This document shows positions 1-12,357 of a DNA stretch of 64,000 nt, in pieces. Each line of letters begins with the position of its first letter. Positions within the stretch are counted from its first letter, which is position 1. The DNA comes from Tetrastigma voinierianum (lineage: Eukaryota; Streptophyta; Magnoliopsida; Vitales; Vitaceae). Both the position numbers and the translations under genes were made by a program. The notes under the pieces are model-generated. The model worked only from the letters and a program-made list of their open reading frames with translations, made no database searches and was not told the DNA's origin. The stretch lies in contig JAEQBH010009499.1 of assembly GCA_016808115.1 (NCBI GenBank), forward strand, positions 39,444 to 103,443, in the 5' to 3' direction.

Positions 1-560
1 GAGTGGGAATGACGATTGATAACTCTACGAGCAGGAAATCGTTGAAGGGGTGTGAACCAGGCCGTGGCCAAGACCTTTTAAGGTGGTGGCGAATGCCTAC
101 GTGAGCAGTGTTCTGGATACCCATCTGTTTCAGTCTGATTAACATAAGTATTGAGATGTGCATTGGATCCTTGACGCCATCGAGCCTTACACTTGAGGCA
201 TCACGGGTGGCGGGAGCGGGCGGTTTAGCACCTCGGGGGTGAAAGGTGATTACATTTCTTTGCACGAGGTATCCCATGGTGTGTGGGGTCGCCCTTTAAC
301 TACCTCCTTTACATGGCTTAGCTCTTGTTGGAGGTCCCTGAACCTTTGCTCCCATGTCTGCTCTCTTGTGATTGGTGGGGGATGTTGTGGTTCCACGTTC
401 TCGCCACGTCCTGCAATGTCTTTGCTCGGCTTTCTTCCCCTACCGGGGCTAGTTGTGAGCCGTGCCCTCTGGCTTGACTAGATTCCGCCTCTGCTTCTGT
501 ATTTCGGGGAATGCCATAGCCGTGCTGTCCCTCGCTTGGAGGAACATTGTGACCTTCCAG
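1..560 (-). mobile_element. Ty3/Gypsy gag remnant, window edge
   Basis: Read on the minus strand, bases 1-210 give pieces of a plant Gypsy capsid (Retrotrans_gag) domain scattered over three frames: DGVKDP, then HLNTYVNQTETDGYPEH, then AFATTLKG, then TAWFTPLQRF. The order matches the family pattern in which a DGxxDPxxHLxxY segment precedes RAFxxTLKGxAxxWF. Frame changes and stops mean it is not functional. The protease and polymerase would lie beyond the left edge of the window. Bases 210-560 have higher GC than their surroundings, but I cannot place them in gag. The family assignment is reasonably sure; the exact limits are not. Confidence 0.55.
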
Positions 561-699
561 AGTCTGTCGCTCTTCTCGGGGGTATTGTATTTGTCACGGT
601 GAGTTGATTACCATCTCCTCTGCCAATGTTGGTTGTGAGGCGGAGGGCGCTTAAGCCGTTGTGTTAGCTGGATCGCCTGCTTGTACTGGTGGCCCTCTT

Positions 700-1545
700 G
701 TCTGTATCTCCTGGTGGATCTGGCATCCTTGTAGGATTAGCGTTGCTCACCTTTCGTGTTGTTGCGGATTGATCTGTCGATGGCGAAACTCAGGTTATGT
801 TTGTATGAAACGGTCGTTCCACAGTATTGTGGCCGATGATGCCTCGTTTTCCAGCCGGAATGGAATTTGGGTGTTGAGGTCGTTAAGGGTTTGGACAGGC
901 TGGCGATGGAGCTGAGCCCGGAGGGGATCATGGGATCGTTGTAGGCTGGGGAGAATCATTGCAACTATCGACCTGCGGGGCCACGAGTAATTCTGTAGAA
1001 AGAAGGGGGTCGGCGGGCTTTGCTAGTAAGTAGCTAGATCTTATAAGTCAGTTCTTCCTTGAGAGAAAGAGAATGCTTAGGTTATTTAGCTGAACTCTAG
1101 AGAGTCGTCACTTTCATAGATGGGGTGGCGCGTGTTTATAGTGGATGATCGTCGATGACTAGGAGTCAACGCCCGTTTGGAGGGATATGTTTTACTTTCC
1201 GTATTGTTAGCGTAGATTTATGACGGATTAGTCGAGGGGGTTTATTTGGGATCATACTCTTTTTTTTTATTGGAGGATTCAGTTTCTTGGTCTTATTACT
1301 TTTGAACCCGATATTAGGACTTGATTGGGCGAATAGGTTGTTATCTTTTGGGAATATTGCCTGCAGCCTGCACATTATTTGAAGGATTTGGGTTGGCCCA
1401 GGTGAATAAGGCGCCACTGATGCCCAAACGGGGATTACGGAGCTGATAAGTGGGACACCAGCTTGAGGCTGTGGAGGGACATGGGTGGGGCACGGCCCCC
1501 ATTACTTTATTGGGCTGGCGAGTGGGATACTCGGTCCAATTTTTA
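700..1545 (-). mobile_element. Probable LTR / leader of the left-edge Gypsy relic
   Basis: This GC-richer block sits upstream of the gag relic on the same (minus) strand, where the 5' LTR is expected. It contains a TATA-like ACTATAAA (minus strand, 1142-1135) followed by a CT-rich leader, the layout of a plant LTR promoter and its transcript start. Composition drops sharply to AT-rich DNA at about 1545, which I take as the outer edge. No clean terminal TG..CA pair or target duplication could be assigned, so the boundaries are approximate. Confidence 0.4.
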
Positions 1546-2228
1546 TATCCCCATCAATATATATATTTTAAAAATAAAAATTTTACCCTTATCAATATTT
1601 ACATTTGATAAATATTAATTTTTAAAATAAAATGGAAAAAGGGTATATGAATGGGATCAGCCTTATGTCCAAACATTGCAATGCAAAGGGTATACAAAAA
1701 TTCACGTTTTTCAAAAATAAAAATTTACTTTTAATCATTTTCCATTTCATATACTCCATTTGTTTTATAATTATTTACCAAAATAATTATAAAAAAAATA
1801 TTTTTGAAAGAAAAATAATTTTATTGATTTAAACTTAGGAAATAGATCTATAAATCCAAAATACAAAATTTTAAAAACATAAAGTATGAAACAATATCTA
1901 AGTTAATAATACAATAAATTGTTATAAAACTTGAATTTGATAATATAATGATTATAATATTCACATTTCAGGATTCTTTGTCATGTGCCAATTTGATATA
2001 TTTGATTTACTCGAATATGCTTTACATTTATCTGAATTATCACCTTTTAAATAAAGCGTGAAAGTCTGGCGATAAGTATGATTAAAAAAGCAAATCAAAA
2101 GCGACACAATAAGAAAAGATAACACAAAAAAAAAAAAAAACCTAAATTTTGTGAAATAATCACTTTATTAAGAGATAGGTGCAGAAAAAAAAGTGTAAAA
2201 GATTGATTTCAAAGCAAAAAATGATTGA

Positions 2229-2267
<39 letters not shown>

Positions 2268-2687
2268 TATATTGAAAAGAGGTGTAGAATATTGATTTCC
2301 AAGTAAAAAAAAAGAGAGAAATGGAATTTTAAAAGCAAAAATAGGTTTTTTTAAAAATTACAAACGTAGGTTGAAAGCCAAAGAAATAATGTTTGAGGTC
2401 GTGCAGTATATATATTAGTAATGTGTAGTCGTTATTCTGATATTGATTTTTAAGTTAATCTCTTTATGATCGCTGTATATATTTAAATTTCTTTAAAGTT
2501 AATATTGCAGTAATTAAATACTATATTAAAAAAATTTTAAAGTTAATATCGTAATTAGTGATTGAGGCATGAATATAAAAAAAAATTTCTGCTTGTGACC
2601 CACTATTTGGGATTTTTTTTTAATTTGTATCAGTGCAGTAGAAGACTCAACAAAAGTGATCCCAAAATAAAAAAAAATAAAATAAAA

Positions 2688-2749
<62 letters not shown>

Positions 2750-2845
2750 TCAAAAACAAAATAGTAAGTAAGACTATGAAGATACATGGTAGATTTAGGG
2801 TCCCTGCTGGAAACCAGGAAACAGCCGACCACACTACCCTCCAAA
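1546..2845. other. AT-rich intergenic spacer
   Basis: No gene is recognisable. The stretch holds A/T homopolymers and two (TA)n microsatellites (2233-2273 and 2696-2744). Short open frames across the second microsatellite translate to alternating Tyr-Ile and are artefacts of the repeat. Confidence 0.6.
2696..2744. repeat. (TA)n microsatellite
   Basis: About 24 uninterrupted TA dinucleotides directly follow a poly-A-rich stretch. It lies about 110 bases upstream of the telo-box of the histidine--tRNA ligase fragment. Confidence 0.9.
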
Positions 2846-2852
2846 AATAACA

Positions 2853-2861
2853 AAACCCTAA
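2853..2861 (+). promoter_or_regulatory. Telo-box AAACCCTAA upstream of the HisRS start
   Basis: A perfect AAACCCTAA lies 60 bases before the inferred ATG at 2921. This motif is known to be enriched close to the transcription start of plant translation-machinery genes, which fits a tRNA synthetase. A second partial copy (AAACCCTA) lies at about 2879. Functional use is inferred from position only. Confidence 0.5.
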
Positions 2862-2920
2862 CCTGACTGATTCACCAGAAACCCTACCCACCCCTTTCTC
2901 TTCGTTCCCAAGCTCCATCA

Positions 2921-3800
2921 ATGGCGGACAAGAGCCTAAGACTAGCTCTGTGCTGGTAGGCAAGGGCTCTTCTCTCTCCGCCGCCTCCGTTTTCGCGGTC
3001 GCCAACGGCCTCGCTCAGGTACGAATCGACTCATCGATTCTCGATAAGCTCAAGTCGTCGTCGTCGTCTAATCGGAAATCTCCGCCGGTCAAATTCCACA
3101 TCCCCATTCCCAAAATCCTGACTTTGAAGAATCCAGGGCTTTTCTTCTCGCACTCCTGAACAAGCTCTTGTTGTCGGGCTCTGCCAGTACAGTTCTTCCG
3201 GTTCTCATTTCTGATGTTCTGAATGCCGGATCGACAAATCTTGATTTGGGGGAAGTTGAGGTGAGTGCAGAAGAGGTTGGAATCTTGGACAAAAGTTGTG
3301 CTTGTTTGTATGGAATTTGTGGGTTTTTGGACTATGAATCGTCGGCTTTGTCAACGATTGCCGATGTTGTAGCAGCGATGTCGTCTGAAGCATCGAAGGC
3401 TGATGTGGGGGCGTTGAATTTGATGGATTCCGGTGATGGGCTCAGTGTGAAGGATGAGGTTGGTGTTGCTAGTGATTCCGGTCATGGGAGTTTGAGAGAA
3501 GTGGTGAGAATGGTGCTTTTGAGGACCCGGGTTGAGTTGAATTCTGGTGGTAAAAGTGGAGAAATCAGGTGGGGCTAGAAAGGCGCTGGCTACGATGTTA
3601 TCGCCCTTACTTGAGTATCACTAAGGTACGCAGGTGAGAGCAGTTTTCTCGGGCAAAATGAATTTGAATTCTATCGGCAGTGATAATTTGAGGTCAACTT
3701 TGGTGGAACTGTTTGAAGGGAAATGTTCAGGTATGAATGGTTTGAGATATGCACATAGGTTGATTTCGGACGCTGTATTTCAACTTTTTCGTTAACATGG
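2921..3800 (+). pseudogene. Cytosolic histidine--tRNA ligase, N-terminal part, broken
   Basis: The translated segments match the plant-specific N-terminal extension of cytosolic histidyl-tRNA synthetase, the enzyme that attaches histidine to tRNA-His. Recognisable pieces in order are GKGSSLSAASVFAVANG with VRIDSS, then ESRAFLLALLNKLLLSGSA, then SALSTIADVVAAMSSEASKA, LLDSGDG-like LMDSGDG, KDEVGVASD, and HGSLREVV with RTRVELNSGG. Three lesions are visible. The ATG at 2921 reaches GKGSS only if one C is restored to the CC at 2935-2936. The frame is lost again at 3126 (one G short). About 30 residues that normally follow VGVASD are missing before HGSLREVV. After 3570 a weaker continuation (ALATMLSPLLEY, NLRSTLVELFEGKC) runs with stops to about 3800. 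The catalytic class-II synthetase core (motifs 1-3, HisA/HisB) is not visible downstream. It is either a truncated pseudogene or a gene damaged by sequence errors; the internal deletion favours pseudogene. Confidence 0.75.
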
Positions 3801-5657
3801 AATTTTGCACTCTTTAATTTTGGTATGCAACAAAAAATCCAAGAAATTTACTCTTTTTTTCAATCAAATAATAAGAGATGCACACTTTTAGAAAAGTTCC
3901 TCCAAAACATGTAACAGAGCTATGGTTGAATGCAATAAGACTAGTGAGTAAATATAACAATGAGTTCAAAAAAACCTTTCAAAAATTAAAATAGAATAAT
4001 TTACTAACCTTAATCCTGTGAGTTGTTTGATTCATAAGATCAGCAGAAAAGAGATGTGGCTGGAGTATTTGAATACAAGTTGTTTATGAAAATCCATATG
4101 AAAATCCATATAAGTATCTTGCTGTGTGATAAACCACAAACACCCATTTAGAAAATTCAAGACTCCTCTCACAATGTTTTGAGAGCTTGAGTTGAGTTAG
4201 AGATTTAAACATTGCCTACAGTTCTGAAACTTAAGTGTAGATACAGCTTTTTGGAAAAGAAGTGGCAGAGCCTTGTGGTCTTGGTCAGTCTCACCCACCG
4301 TGACACTATACTCATAATCAGATGGCAGGAAACAGAAAACATGCCTGCTGACTATACACAATAGAATAGGCCTTTGGCTTTTATGGCCCACTGTCTTCTG
4401 CACATATGTAGGCCCATACATTCAACTCATTTTCCTTTTTATGTTCTATGAAACACTTCTGTTTCATATCATAAATCCTACTATGTTTGTTTTTTAAACA
4501 TGTTTCTTATTGTATTATGGTGTTATTTGTTATTCAATTGGGGTTTCCTTGCTAGTCATATTGTTCAAAAGCTAGGGAGAATCATATGAGAAGGGGTGAT
4601 ATCTGCAGCCGTCCTTGATTGTGCACATGGATTTGGGCAAGCATATCTAAGAGTTGTTGGTACTGATAGAACATCCAGATAATACTTTTGCGATACTTCT
4701 GTACATATGTGAATTTTGCATTTTCTAGCACTTAGTTGTTGGTGGTTTGCAATTCTGAAGACTGGTGCTGTGAGTGCTTTATCAGGATCTTCTGCTTATG
4801 AAATACCAAGGTTATTGTGTCTGTGAGTAATTGTTTGTCCTGAATTTTTTGTAATTTTATTATTTTATTCTAGACTAGATTCTTGGCATGGACTCATGCC
4901 CTTGCTCAAAGTTTTCTCTTTGTTGACAGAGTTATTGGAGTGATGAATTATTTTATCTTGTCGTACAATTACATTTTGGGTATATGATTCCACAAGAAAA
5001 ATTAATGGTCTGTGCTCTACATATGAATATTCTTATGTGTGCAGCAAGGAAACACATTGCAATTCTGCTGAGGGATGATATTGCTGCAACTTGGACAAGA
5101 TGGGCTTACAACAGCAGGGTCATTTGCTCTGCTTAAATCGGTGATGGTTCACGCTACATCTCATCATTGTTGTGTCCAGAACTGGCCAAGATCGGATAAG
5201 TTAGGATCAAAAACTCGGTTTTTCGGCATACATTTTGGTTCTCGTCCTCCCCAGAGAAGTCCTGTAAACATATACAGTTATTGATGGATAGAATTCATAT
5301 ACTATACCCAATTGTATTCTTTCAATTGTGAGAAATGAAAAAAGCTCTGTATGTAGTAGAACATGTTTCCTCCTGGAAATTTTCTGTTGTCGGAAAACAG
5401 ATTTTCCTCTCCGATAGGATATATCTAACAGGTTAAAATGTAGAAGATGGAATGTACTCATTTCCTTTCCTAGTCACAATCGTCATGTACTGTAAATGTG
5501 GAATATAAACTAGTCACAATGTAGATGGTAGTGATTGATGATTGTTAATTTGTATGGCTTAGGAAATCATGTAGGTGTTGGGGCATATTATTAATTAGCT
5601 TGTTTCCATTCTAGGACCTTTGTTCTATCTTTATTTCTCAACTTTTTTTCTTTCTTT
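3801..5657. other. Unassigned region downstream of the HisRS fragment
   Basis: No exon of the HisRS catalytic core can be recognised here. A few short open stretches exist (for example 4740-4830 and 5043-5290 on the plus strand), but none carries a motif I know. Introns or decayed exons of the same gene are possible and cannot be excluded by eye. Confidence 0.4.
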
Positions 5658-5882
5658 TTGTCTTCACTAGAATATTTAAAAGGCTTTCTGAACTACTGGA
5701 TGGGCAGGCATGAGGTTGCAACAGGCAGGAGAATTATTGGAATACCCCTGATATATATGTTAATTCACTTTTGGATTAATCCTGTTATTAATTCTAAAAA
5801 GCTGCAAGATTATGATGCAAGGAACATACTAGATAATCTTGGCTTAGCAGGTCCAAAAAGTAATCATGAGTGGGAACAATAA
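5658..5882 (+). other. Unrecognised 74-codon open frame
   Basis: This is an open frame with fairly ordinary amino-acid composition (EYLKGFLNYWMGRHEVATG near its start) ending in TAA. I do not recognise the family. The first ten or so codons lie in a TC-rich tract that could be a splice acceptor (ttcttt...cttcactag), so the true exon could begin near 5671. The 3' end overlaps the start of the duplicated block at 5872. It could be an exon remnant of the preceding gene or chance. Confidence 0.2.
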
Positions 5883-6670
5883 TTCAATCAATTGGAGATC
5901 AATCGATTGGAAGGAATTGAATCATGTCATTGGCGGCATGAATCTAGTGCTTCCCTATTTAGATTCTTGTAGGAGACCGACTGATAGAAGATTGATCTGT
6001 CATTATCTAAAAGTAATCTAAAGGAATGTAAGTTAACATGCAGATGTTACTGCCTCTTCTATAAAAAAATGGAAATGTCTCCTAATGCCTCCCAAATCTT
6101 TGATATTTATCTGTTTATATATAGTTTCCAAGATATGACATCTACTCTTTCAAATAATAACTTACTATGTATATTGATTGGAAAAGTGTTGATTAATGAT
6201 TTAATAATATAGTATTATCACAAAATAAAAAATAAAGGAAAAGGAAAAATATATATATTATTTGAGCTTAGTAAAAACAAGTTAAACTTACAATGAAAAA
6301 AATACATTGTTGCTCACGCGAAATGTGCTATCTACTTGATACACAACACATAATAAAATAAAGTGGAAAACTTAGAGCATTCTTGCTCATAACCAGTCAC
6401 TCCTTTATTTCATACAATCTTCTTGTGAATGTTAACATCGATAATCCATAAACCATTCGGGTTTTACTTACGAAAATGAGACAACCAGAGAAAGCCCAAT
6501 TGCAGTCCACATCCATATCCATCAATGTGATTTTCCGGTCCAATCCGGCACTGAACTTTGTATTCTCTTTGAGAGGGATATGGTATTTCATCAGTTGTAC
6601 ATCTATTTGATAATGGAAATCCACATAATCCGTTTCAGTGGTATGAATCGTTTCGAATGTTTGAAATTAG
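5872..6670. repeat. Segmental duplication, copy 1 (RLP 3' end plus flank)
   Basis: From the shared start GGAACAATAATTCAATCAA the block can be followed against 12358-13155 in the same orientation. Shared landmarks are AAAATGGAAAT, TATATTGATTGGAAAA, TAGTATTATCACAAAA/TGCATTATCACAAAA and the AATCCACATAATC near the receptor-like protein C-terminus. Divergence is substantial, with many small indels, so the duplication is old. It carries the 3' part of the RLP pseudogene and several hundred bases of its downstream flank. Confidence 0.75.
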
Positions 6671-9284
6671 GCGCCTTGAGGTATAAAACCAATACAAGAT
6701 GATTTTGAAAGATTCAAACGAGAAGCGTCGAAAACATTTGGATTAACGGGAATTCTCAGCTCATTGTTTGAAGAAGGTCAGGATTGACGTCTTGAATTTT
6801 TTGAAAGATAATGGGATAATCACCGTAAAGGTAGTTATGGGAATGAGTTGAGCCACAGTGAATTAAGATTCACGTCACGCTCTGGAATCCTCCTTGGAAT
6901 TATTCTTTCGAAAAATCAATTATTTGTGAAAGTATTCAAGATTTTCATATTCAATCTCTACAACCTTTTATACGTGCTTGTCCAGTGGAATCTTGATAGT
7001 ATCAATCCCCATATATTTTCTTGTCATGTTACCTTAAATCCCCATCTTCATTGTTCTTTCAAACCTCGAATAGATTTCGAGCAAGTCGCCCCTCAAAATC
7101 ATTGTGAGCAAGATCAATGATTCTTGACTCATGAATGGGGATTTGATTTGGAAAACCTATTGACCATGGAAATGATTCATGCCAAAACAAGAACTTGCAA
7201 CTTTGGAAGAGCTCCCAACCAATGGGGAAGCATTACCATTTATCTTTATTATTTCCAAGGTTTAGGGCACAGGATTCTTTGTGTCAGATCGGTGCTAGGC
7301 CCTCGATTGATTCTTGTTGAAATTAAAAGTCTGAAGAATTGCCTTCAAAAATGTTTGAGGAATGATGCGTGAAATTGATTTCTTTGTAAATTCAAACGGA
7401 GAGATCGTTCTTTAAGATTTACGAAGCGATGAGGAAGCATCTTACTAAGGTTGTTATGAGACAAATCAAACGTCCATGGAACTCACTTTGCAATCACTTG
7501 GTCAGAGATTTCTCCTCAATTTGTTATAGGAAGCGAAAAGAAATATGTAGAATTTGCTTAGGGTTGGAAGTTTCCCTTACTGGCAAGTTAAATGAAGATT
7601 AGAAATTCTCATACTTGACCATGGAAGCATCTCAAACCCACTTATGAAGTTATAAGAGAGAGATTCAAGTAGCTCAATGTATCCTTTCCCACGTTCCATG
7701 AAACATTCCACTAAACTATTATTTATTGTGAAGGTGGGGAGTCTGATGTTGGGTAACAAGGAGTTGGAATGAACGGACATGGTCAATGAGAGCATGTTGT
7801 TTGAAAGACCAAGGTCAATAAGATTTATAAGTTTTTCAAACTTGCTTGTTTCCAAAACACCACTCAAGTTATTTGAAGAAAGATAAAGAGATGAAAGGTT
7901 CACAAGTTCAAATATTGAAGTTGGAATTGACCCGTGTAACTCATTCATACTCAAATCAATCTTCTCCAATGAATAAATTGGAATTCACCAATATGACCAG
8001 TGAATTTATTATGGCTGAGATCTAACTCTACCAATGATGGCAGAGTATACAACCAAGATAGTATTGTCCCATTGGACAGAGTGTACTGTAAGCGCACAGA
8101 GGATAGACTTGAAAGCCATATACAGAAGAAGGAATAGCTCCTTCTAGCTGATTATAAGAGAAGTCTAACTCATAAAGGTTTATTAGATTTCAATTGATGG
8201 TGGAATCTGACCGCTGAAGTGTTTTCAAAAAGTCTAATGAAATCAAATTTCTCAGATTATCAAAAACATTTGGAATTTTACCACTAAAATGATTACCATC
8301 AAGTCTCAAGTAAGTGATTTGTGTGAGGTTCTCTAGAGAAGCAGGGATAGACCCTGAGAACTGGCAATAGGAGAGATCAAAGTCATAACAAAGACTTTGG
8401 TGCCCTATTAAGGCAGGAAGCTCTCCACTGAAATTTGTGGATGATAAAGACAAGTAGATAAGGGAATTGTTCTCACTGAATCGTGGGAAGTTTCCACTGA
8501 GGTTAGAATTTCCCCCTAAGTCGAGAAGCTCGAGTTTCGGAAGATGAATGTCATTGTCAAGGAATCTCCCATGCAATCCAGAGAGCACGCCAGAAGAGAG
8601 ATCTAGGGATATCAAAGAAGACCGATTTAGCAAGGAATTAGGAAAAACTGAAGAGATGGATATACCTCGAAGGTGAAGCTTTTGCAACTTGGTTAAATTT
8701 TGAACCAGAGAATCAAAGCCGAGCAGGGCAATGTCTGACAGATAATAATTTTGAGAGATCAAGTGAAACCAAGTTGGAGAGGTGAGAGATTTCTGGTGAA
8801 ATTAGGCCTGAAAATAAAGAGTTGAAGAGGTTGAGATGCGTCAAGCTTGAGAACCGACCAAACCTAGCTGAAATAGAGGACCCACTGAAATTGTTGAAAG
8901 CAAGGTTAAGCCTTTGGAGATGAGGAAAGCGGAAGAGCGTAGAGTTGGAATGGATGGTTCCGAAGAGCCAAACTGCAACTGAGGTCGAGCTCCAATCACA
9001 TGGCCAGTCACCCAAAATCACAACTGACCCAGCATCCGCAGGCAGCAAATCACTACCCTCCTTCCAATACTCTGTTTTCGGATAAAAATTATTTCCGCAA
9101 ACTCATCGCAATCCCAAAAACTGGAATTGTGAACAACGGAAATTGATTTCTTAAGCCGGAGAAGAGCAAGGCTTTGGCCATGAGGGCAGATTTTGGTGGA
9201 ATTAAGAAAGAGAGAAACAGGAAGAAAGAAGAAGCTGAGAGAATGACAGGAAGATAGAAAACAAAGCAGGAGGTGTTTAGACAT
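6397..9284 (-). pseudogene. LRR receptor-like protein (RLP) pseudogene
   Basis: This is a relic of an intronless leucine-rich-repeat receptor-like protein, a cell-surface receptor class that lacks a kinase and often acts in pathogen recognition or development. The start is the ATG at 9284-9282, followed by a hydrophobic signal-peptide-like stretch (LLLCFLSSCHSLSFFFLP) and the LRR N-cap CPHGQSLALLRLKKS. The N-cap's second half (YPKTEYWKEGSD, then the WDG..C region) is split by several one-base shifts. Segments at 9048-8713, 8762-8190 and 7969-7577 then read as canonical LRRs, e.g. FPHLQRLNLAFNNFSGSS, ISPEISHLSNLVSLDLS, LTKLQKLHLRGISISSVFPN and LDGNHFSGKIPNVFDNLRNL. From 7576 down to 7100 the LRRs continue with stops (LPWSS, DCKVSSMDV). 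The juxtamembrane and C-terminus (GLD, then DVDCNWAFSGCL and FVSKTRMVYGLSML) end at 6397. At least eight frameshifts or stops are needed to read through. Full length would be near the usual 900-1000 residues. Many lesions are homopolymer-length changes, so part of the damage may be sequencing error. Confidence 0.85.
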
Positions 9285-9392
9285 CTTTCTTTCAAAGCAA
9301 TTGAGTTGAAATTGGAAAGCAGTGGTGAGAACACTACAATTTATGAACACATGATGAAGCATTAGAGAACTTGGGTGGAAATTCGAAATCAA

Positions 9393-10600
9393 TTAAAAGC
9401 AAAACTTTTCTTGTCACTAATTTTCCAACATTCTATAAAGGGTGGACCTCAACCTATCACTGTTCAAATTTCAACATTAGAAAATTTTCATCTGTTCTCA
9501 TTTGAAAATTTTCAATATCAAATGTGACTTTTTTTCTTTTCCTTTACTTTTAACCAAGCTTTGATTTATTTTTTCAAATATATATTTTTTAAAAGTAACT
9601 TATTAAATTTGTACCTACCATGCTTTGAATTTGGATTGTTAAAATGGTTACTATGACATTTTACCAAAAATATATTTGAAATATAAAAAAATAAGTTTGT
9701 AGCAATATTTTTTAAAACTATTCAATCTTAATTACATTCATATTAATCAAGGCGGCAAATGGTTATTAAGGTAGGTATAGCACTTAGTGGGATTGTATTA
9801 CAATATAGAAGGAACCAATGAGAAAATGAAAACAAAAACCTTAAAAACTAAGTCTACGCAGACCTCAATCCTTGATAGCAAAACCATTAAAAAAAAAAAT
9901 TGGAGAAAAGAACAAGATTCTATCACTATCATTGTTTTATTTTTAACTTTATCAATTATTTTCTAGGTTTAGTCAAAGATTTCTTTCACCCCTAAAGTTG
10001 AGTGTGAATGGCTTTTGTGGAAGTAATCAAAAGCATCGCCTCCAATTATTCATAGGCAATGTTAATCACATGGGCATGTGAGTCGCATGTCTTTAACTAA
10101 CAAACCATGTATAAATGTTACATTTAAACAACACTAACCTCTAATCCATTTTACATAATTATTTTATTGAAAATTACAATAAAAAATTGTGCGTGACTAT
10201 ATTTTTAACAAAGGTTATAGTACTCTTACTGTTTATAAAAGTCTCACAATAATTAATTATAGGTTGAGTAGTAACTATATCACATTGAGTTCAAAATTAA
10301 AAATTATTTCCTTCACAGAGTTTTGTGACCTCCTTTGATGTGAGACAATTATGTTTATTATATTTTATGGTAATCTTTTAGGAAAGTGATAAGATGTTTA
10401 TTAAAATATAGTAATATAATAATCTCCTTGGGAAAAATGAAAATAAATAAAATCAATATAAAAAGGTACAAATTTATAATATTAGAGTGAAAACTAAAAA
10501 TTTTACAAATATTTACCTCATACTTATCAACTCAATTGGAACTCTTATTTATTCTAATCTACATTAGAAAATTTAGGAAAATAACCTTAATAAATCCCCT
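9393..10600. other. AT-rich intergenic region
   Basis: This is the upstream flank of the RLP pseudogene. It is very AT-rich with short A/T runs. No gene, RNA gene or clear transposon is seen. A promoter for the RLP would lie at 9285-9500, but no convincing TATA element could be singled out among many TATA-like stretches. Confidence 0.5.
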
Positions 10601-10849
10601 ACCGTATAGGCGAGAGTGATGTGAAACGTAAATTGAAGGTGATACAAATTGAAAGCGCTGTAGATCCTGCAATCAGGTCCAATGGTTTAGGCTTATTGGT
10701 ATTGTATTAGCAGTGAGAATGGGATAAGTCTGTCCGGCATAGTGACTTGAACCAGTAAGAGGACTGAGCCGTGCAATAGTTCAAATCACCTGTTAAACAC
10801 ACCTCAGGCATCTGCATGGAAGGCAGGTCACGCCATCCACACATCGGGC

Positions 10850-11396
10850 GGCTCAGAGGTTCGACCTAACCAGTGAAGCTATCATCACAGAAGCCACGCG
10901 GTGTCAAGCAAGCATGTGGGGATACATGGGGTGCTCTTGAACTCCGTTCTTGGTTACCACTACGCCTCACCTCCCACAACACCTATCACCTTTGTAGATT
11001 ATGAATCGATTGTAAGAGGTCATGGCACATGTGAGTAGTATAAATTAGTAATTGTGACCAAAGAGAATGTAAAATCACTTTGGGCGAATTAGAAAAGATA
11101 CAAACTCCTTGGAAAGTTCTATCCTTTCCATGGGAAAACTACTTCCCCCGCTTCTCTCAATTGCATCAAGACGCCCCCTTACTTCCTCCGAAAGCGGCAT
11201 AATGGGTGAGATTGTACCCTCCAGTTATATGCCCTTGATGGAGCAGCGAATGTTGTCGCTGGAACAAATGCTGAAAAAACAGCACGAGTCCCATCAACAA
11301 CAGCTTGCCTCCTTCTTGGCAAATGCTGAAAAATCCCTTATTTGTTCTCTACAATACAAGAACAAATTCTCATTAAGAAAATCCATTTTAGTTTAA
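10850..11396 (+). mobile_element. Gypsy LTR 3' part with start of gag
   Basis: Bases 10940-11150 resemble 51865-52075 in order and spacing: CCCACAACACCTATCACC versus CCCACGACACCCATCACC, then GAGGTCATGGCAC versus GAGACCACGTGGCA, the TATA element AGTAGTATAAATT in both, and CTTGGAAAGT followed by CTTTCC near the 3' end. That is the promoter-R-U5 layout of an LTR on the plus strand. The following reading frame (11109-11396) contains MEQRMLSLEQMLKKQHE and QQLASFLANAEK, a Gln/Leu-rich segment like the N-terminus of some plant gag proteins; this last point is weak. The element is truncated after this. Confidence 0.5.
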
Positions 11397-11399
11397 AAA

Positions 11400-12355
11400 C
11401 TTTTTTGATTTTGGAAATTACAGTTATAGTAACTAGTTTATGGTTAGGGTTATAGGAACATGTAACAATTCTTTAAAATTGATCAAAATAATTAAAGATT
11501 GGGGTTGAGGGGTGAGTTGGGATTAAAATTTCTCTTTAGCTCAAAATTTAAAAATAATGTCGATGGCATAAAGGTAATTTGAAAGAGCTATGAAAGTCAC
11601 TATTTAAAAAAAAAAATAGTCTGTCGTGTTTCATGAAATGAGTTCGTGTTTTTTATATGAATACATTTGTGGAAGAAAGTGGTTTCCAAGCGGTATCTTT
11701 TGACTTGTGCCATCCATAATGTTGACAAGCTGGTCAAACACTTTGGAAAATTTCAATTAATCTGTTTCCTTGTCCCCTTCATTATGATTTGTTGTTGATG
11801 AATGACTATTGTTAAATATTGAATTTTTGATTTATATTTTATTCAAATCAATTAAATTCTCATGAAGAAATCATACCAGAAGAAATCATACCGGAAGCAT
11901 CCCATGTTTTCTTTTTTTTTTTTTTGTGGATTAGGTGGTACAAGGTGGGTTGTTCAAGTCAAGCACTAAGGTCCTTTAGTTCATGTTTTAAAGCGATTCT
12001 TGATTTTTTTTGGCTTGCATATAATCTTATTTTGGTGTTTTGCGAAACAATTAACTGATGCTTTTTCATGTTTTAAAATTAGGGCTGAATATGTTTACAT
12101 GTTTTAACACATTCTTGCTTTTTATGGCTTGTTTTTCGTTAAAATGAAACAAGAAAATCGAAAAACAGCGTTGGTTAGTTTTTTGAAGAAATCAAGGGAT
12201 TCAATGAAAGAAGAAGTAAAAGAGGTAGGTTCTTAACCATGTATAGAAGAAAGATCAACCTTTCTTTCATATGGATTATCACATTAATTTCAATGTTGGC
12301 TTGAGAAAAAAAAGCATTGATCAATTCCTTTTCTCTAACACTGGTTAGCGATTAT
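11400..12355. other. AT-rich spacer without recognisable gene
   Basis: No conserved coding motif, RNA gene or repeat structure was recognised. It contains poly-T and poly-A runs (around 11600 and 11910). Confidence 0.5.
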
Positions 12356-12357
12356 AA

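Noticed and set aside
2526..3005. Minus-strand open frame of 159 codons with Tyr-Ile repeats
   Set aside because: It runs through the (TA)n tract and the antisense of the HisRS leader. The composition is set by the microsatellite and no domain is visible.
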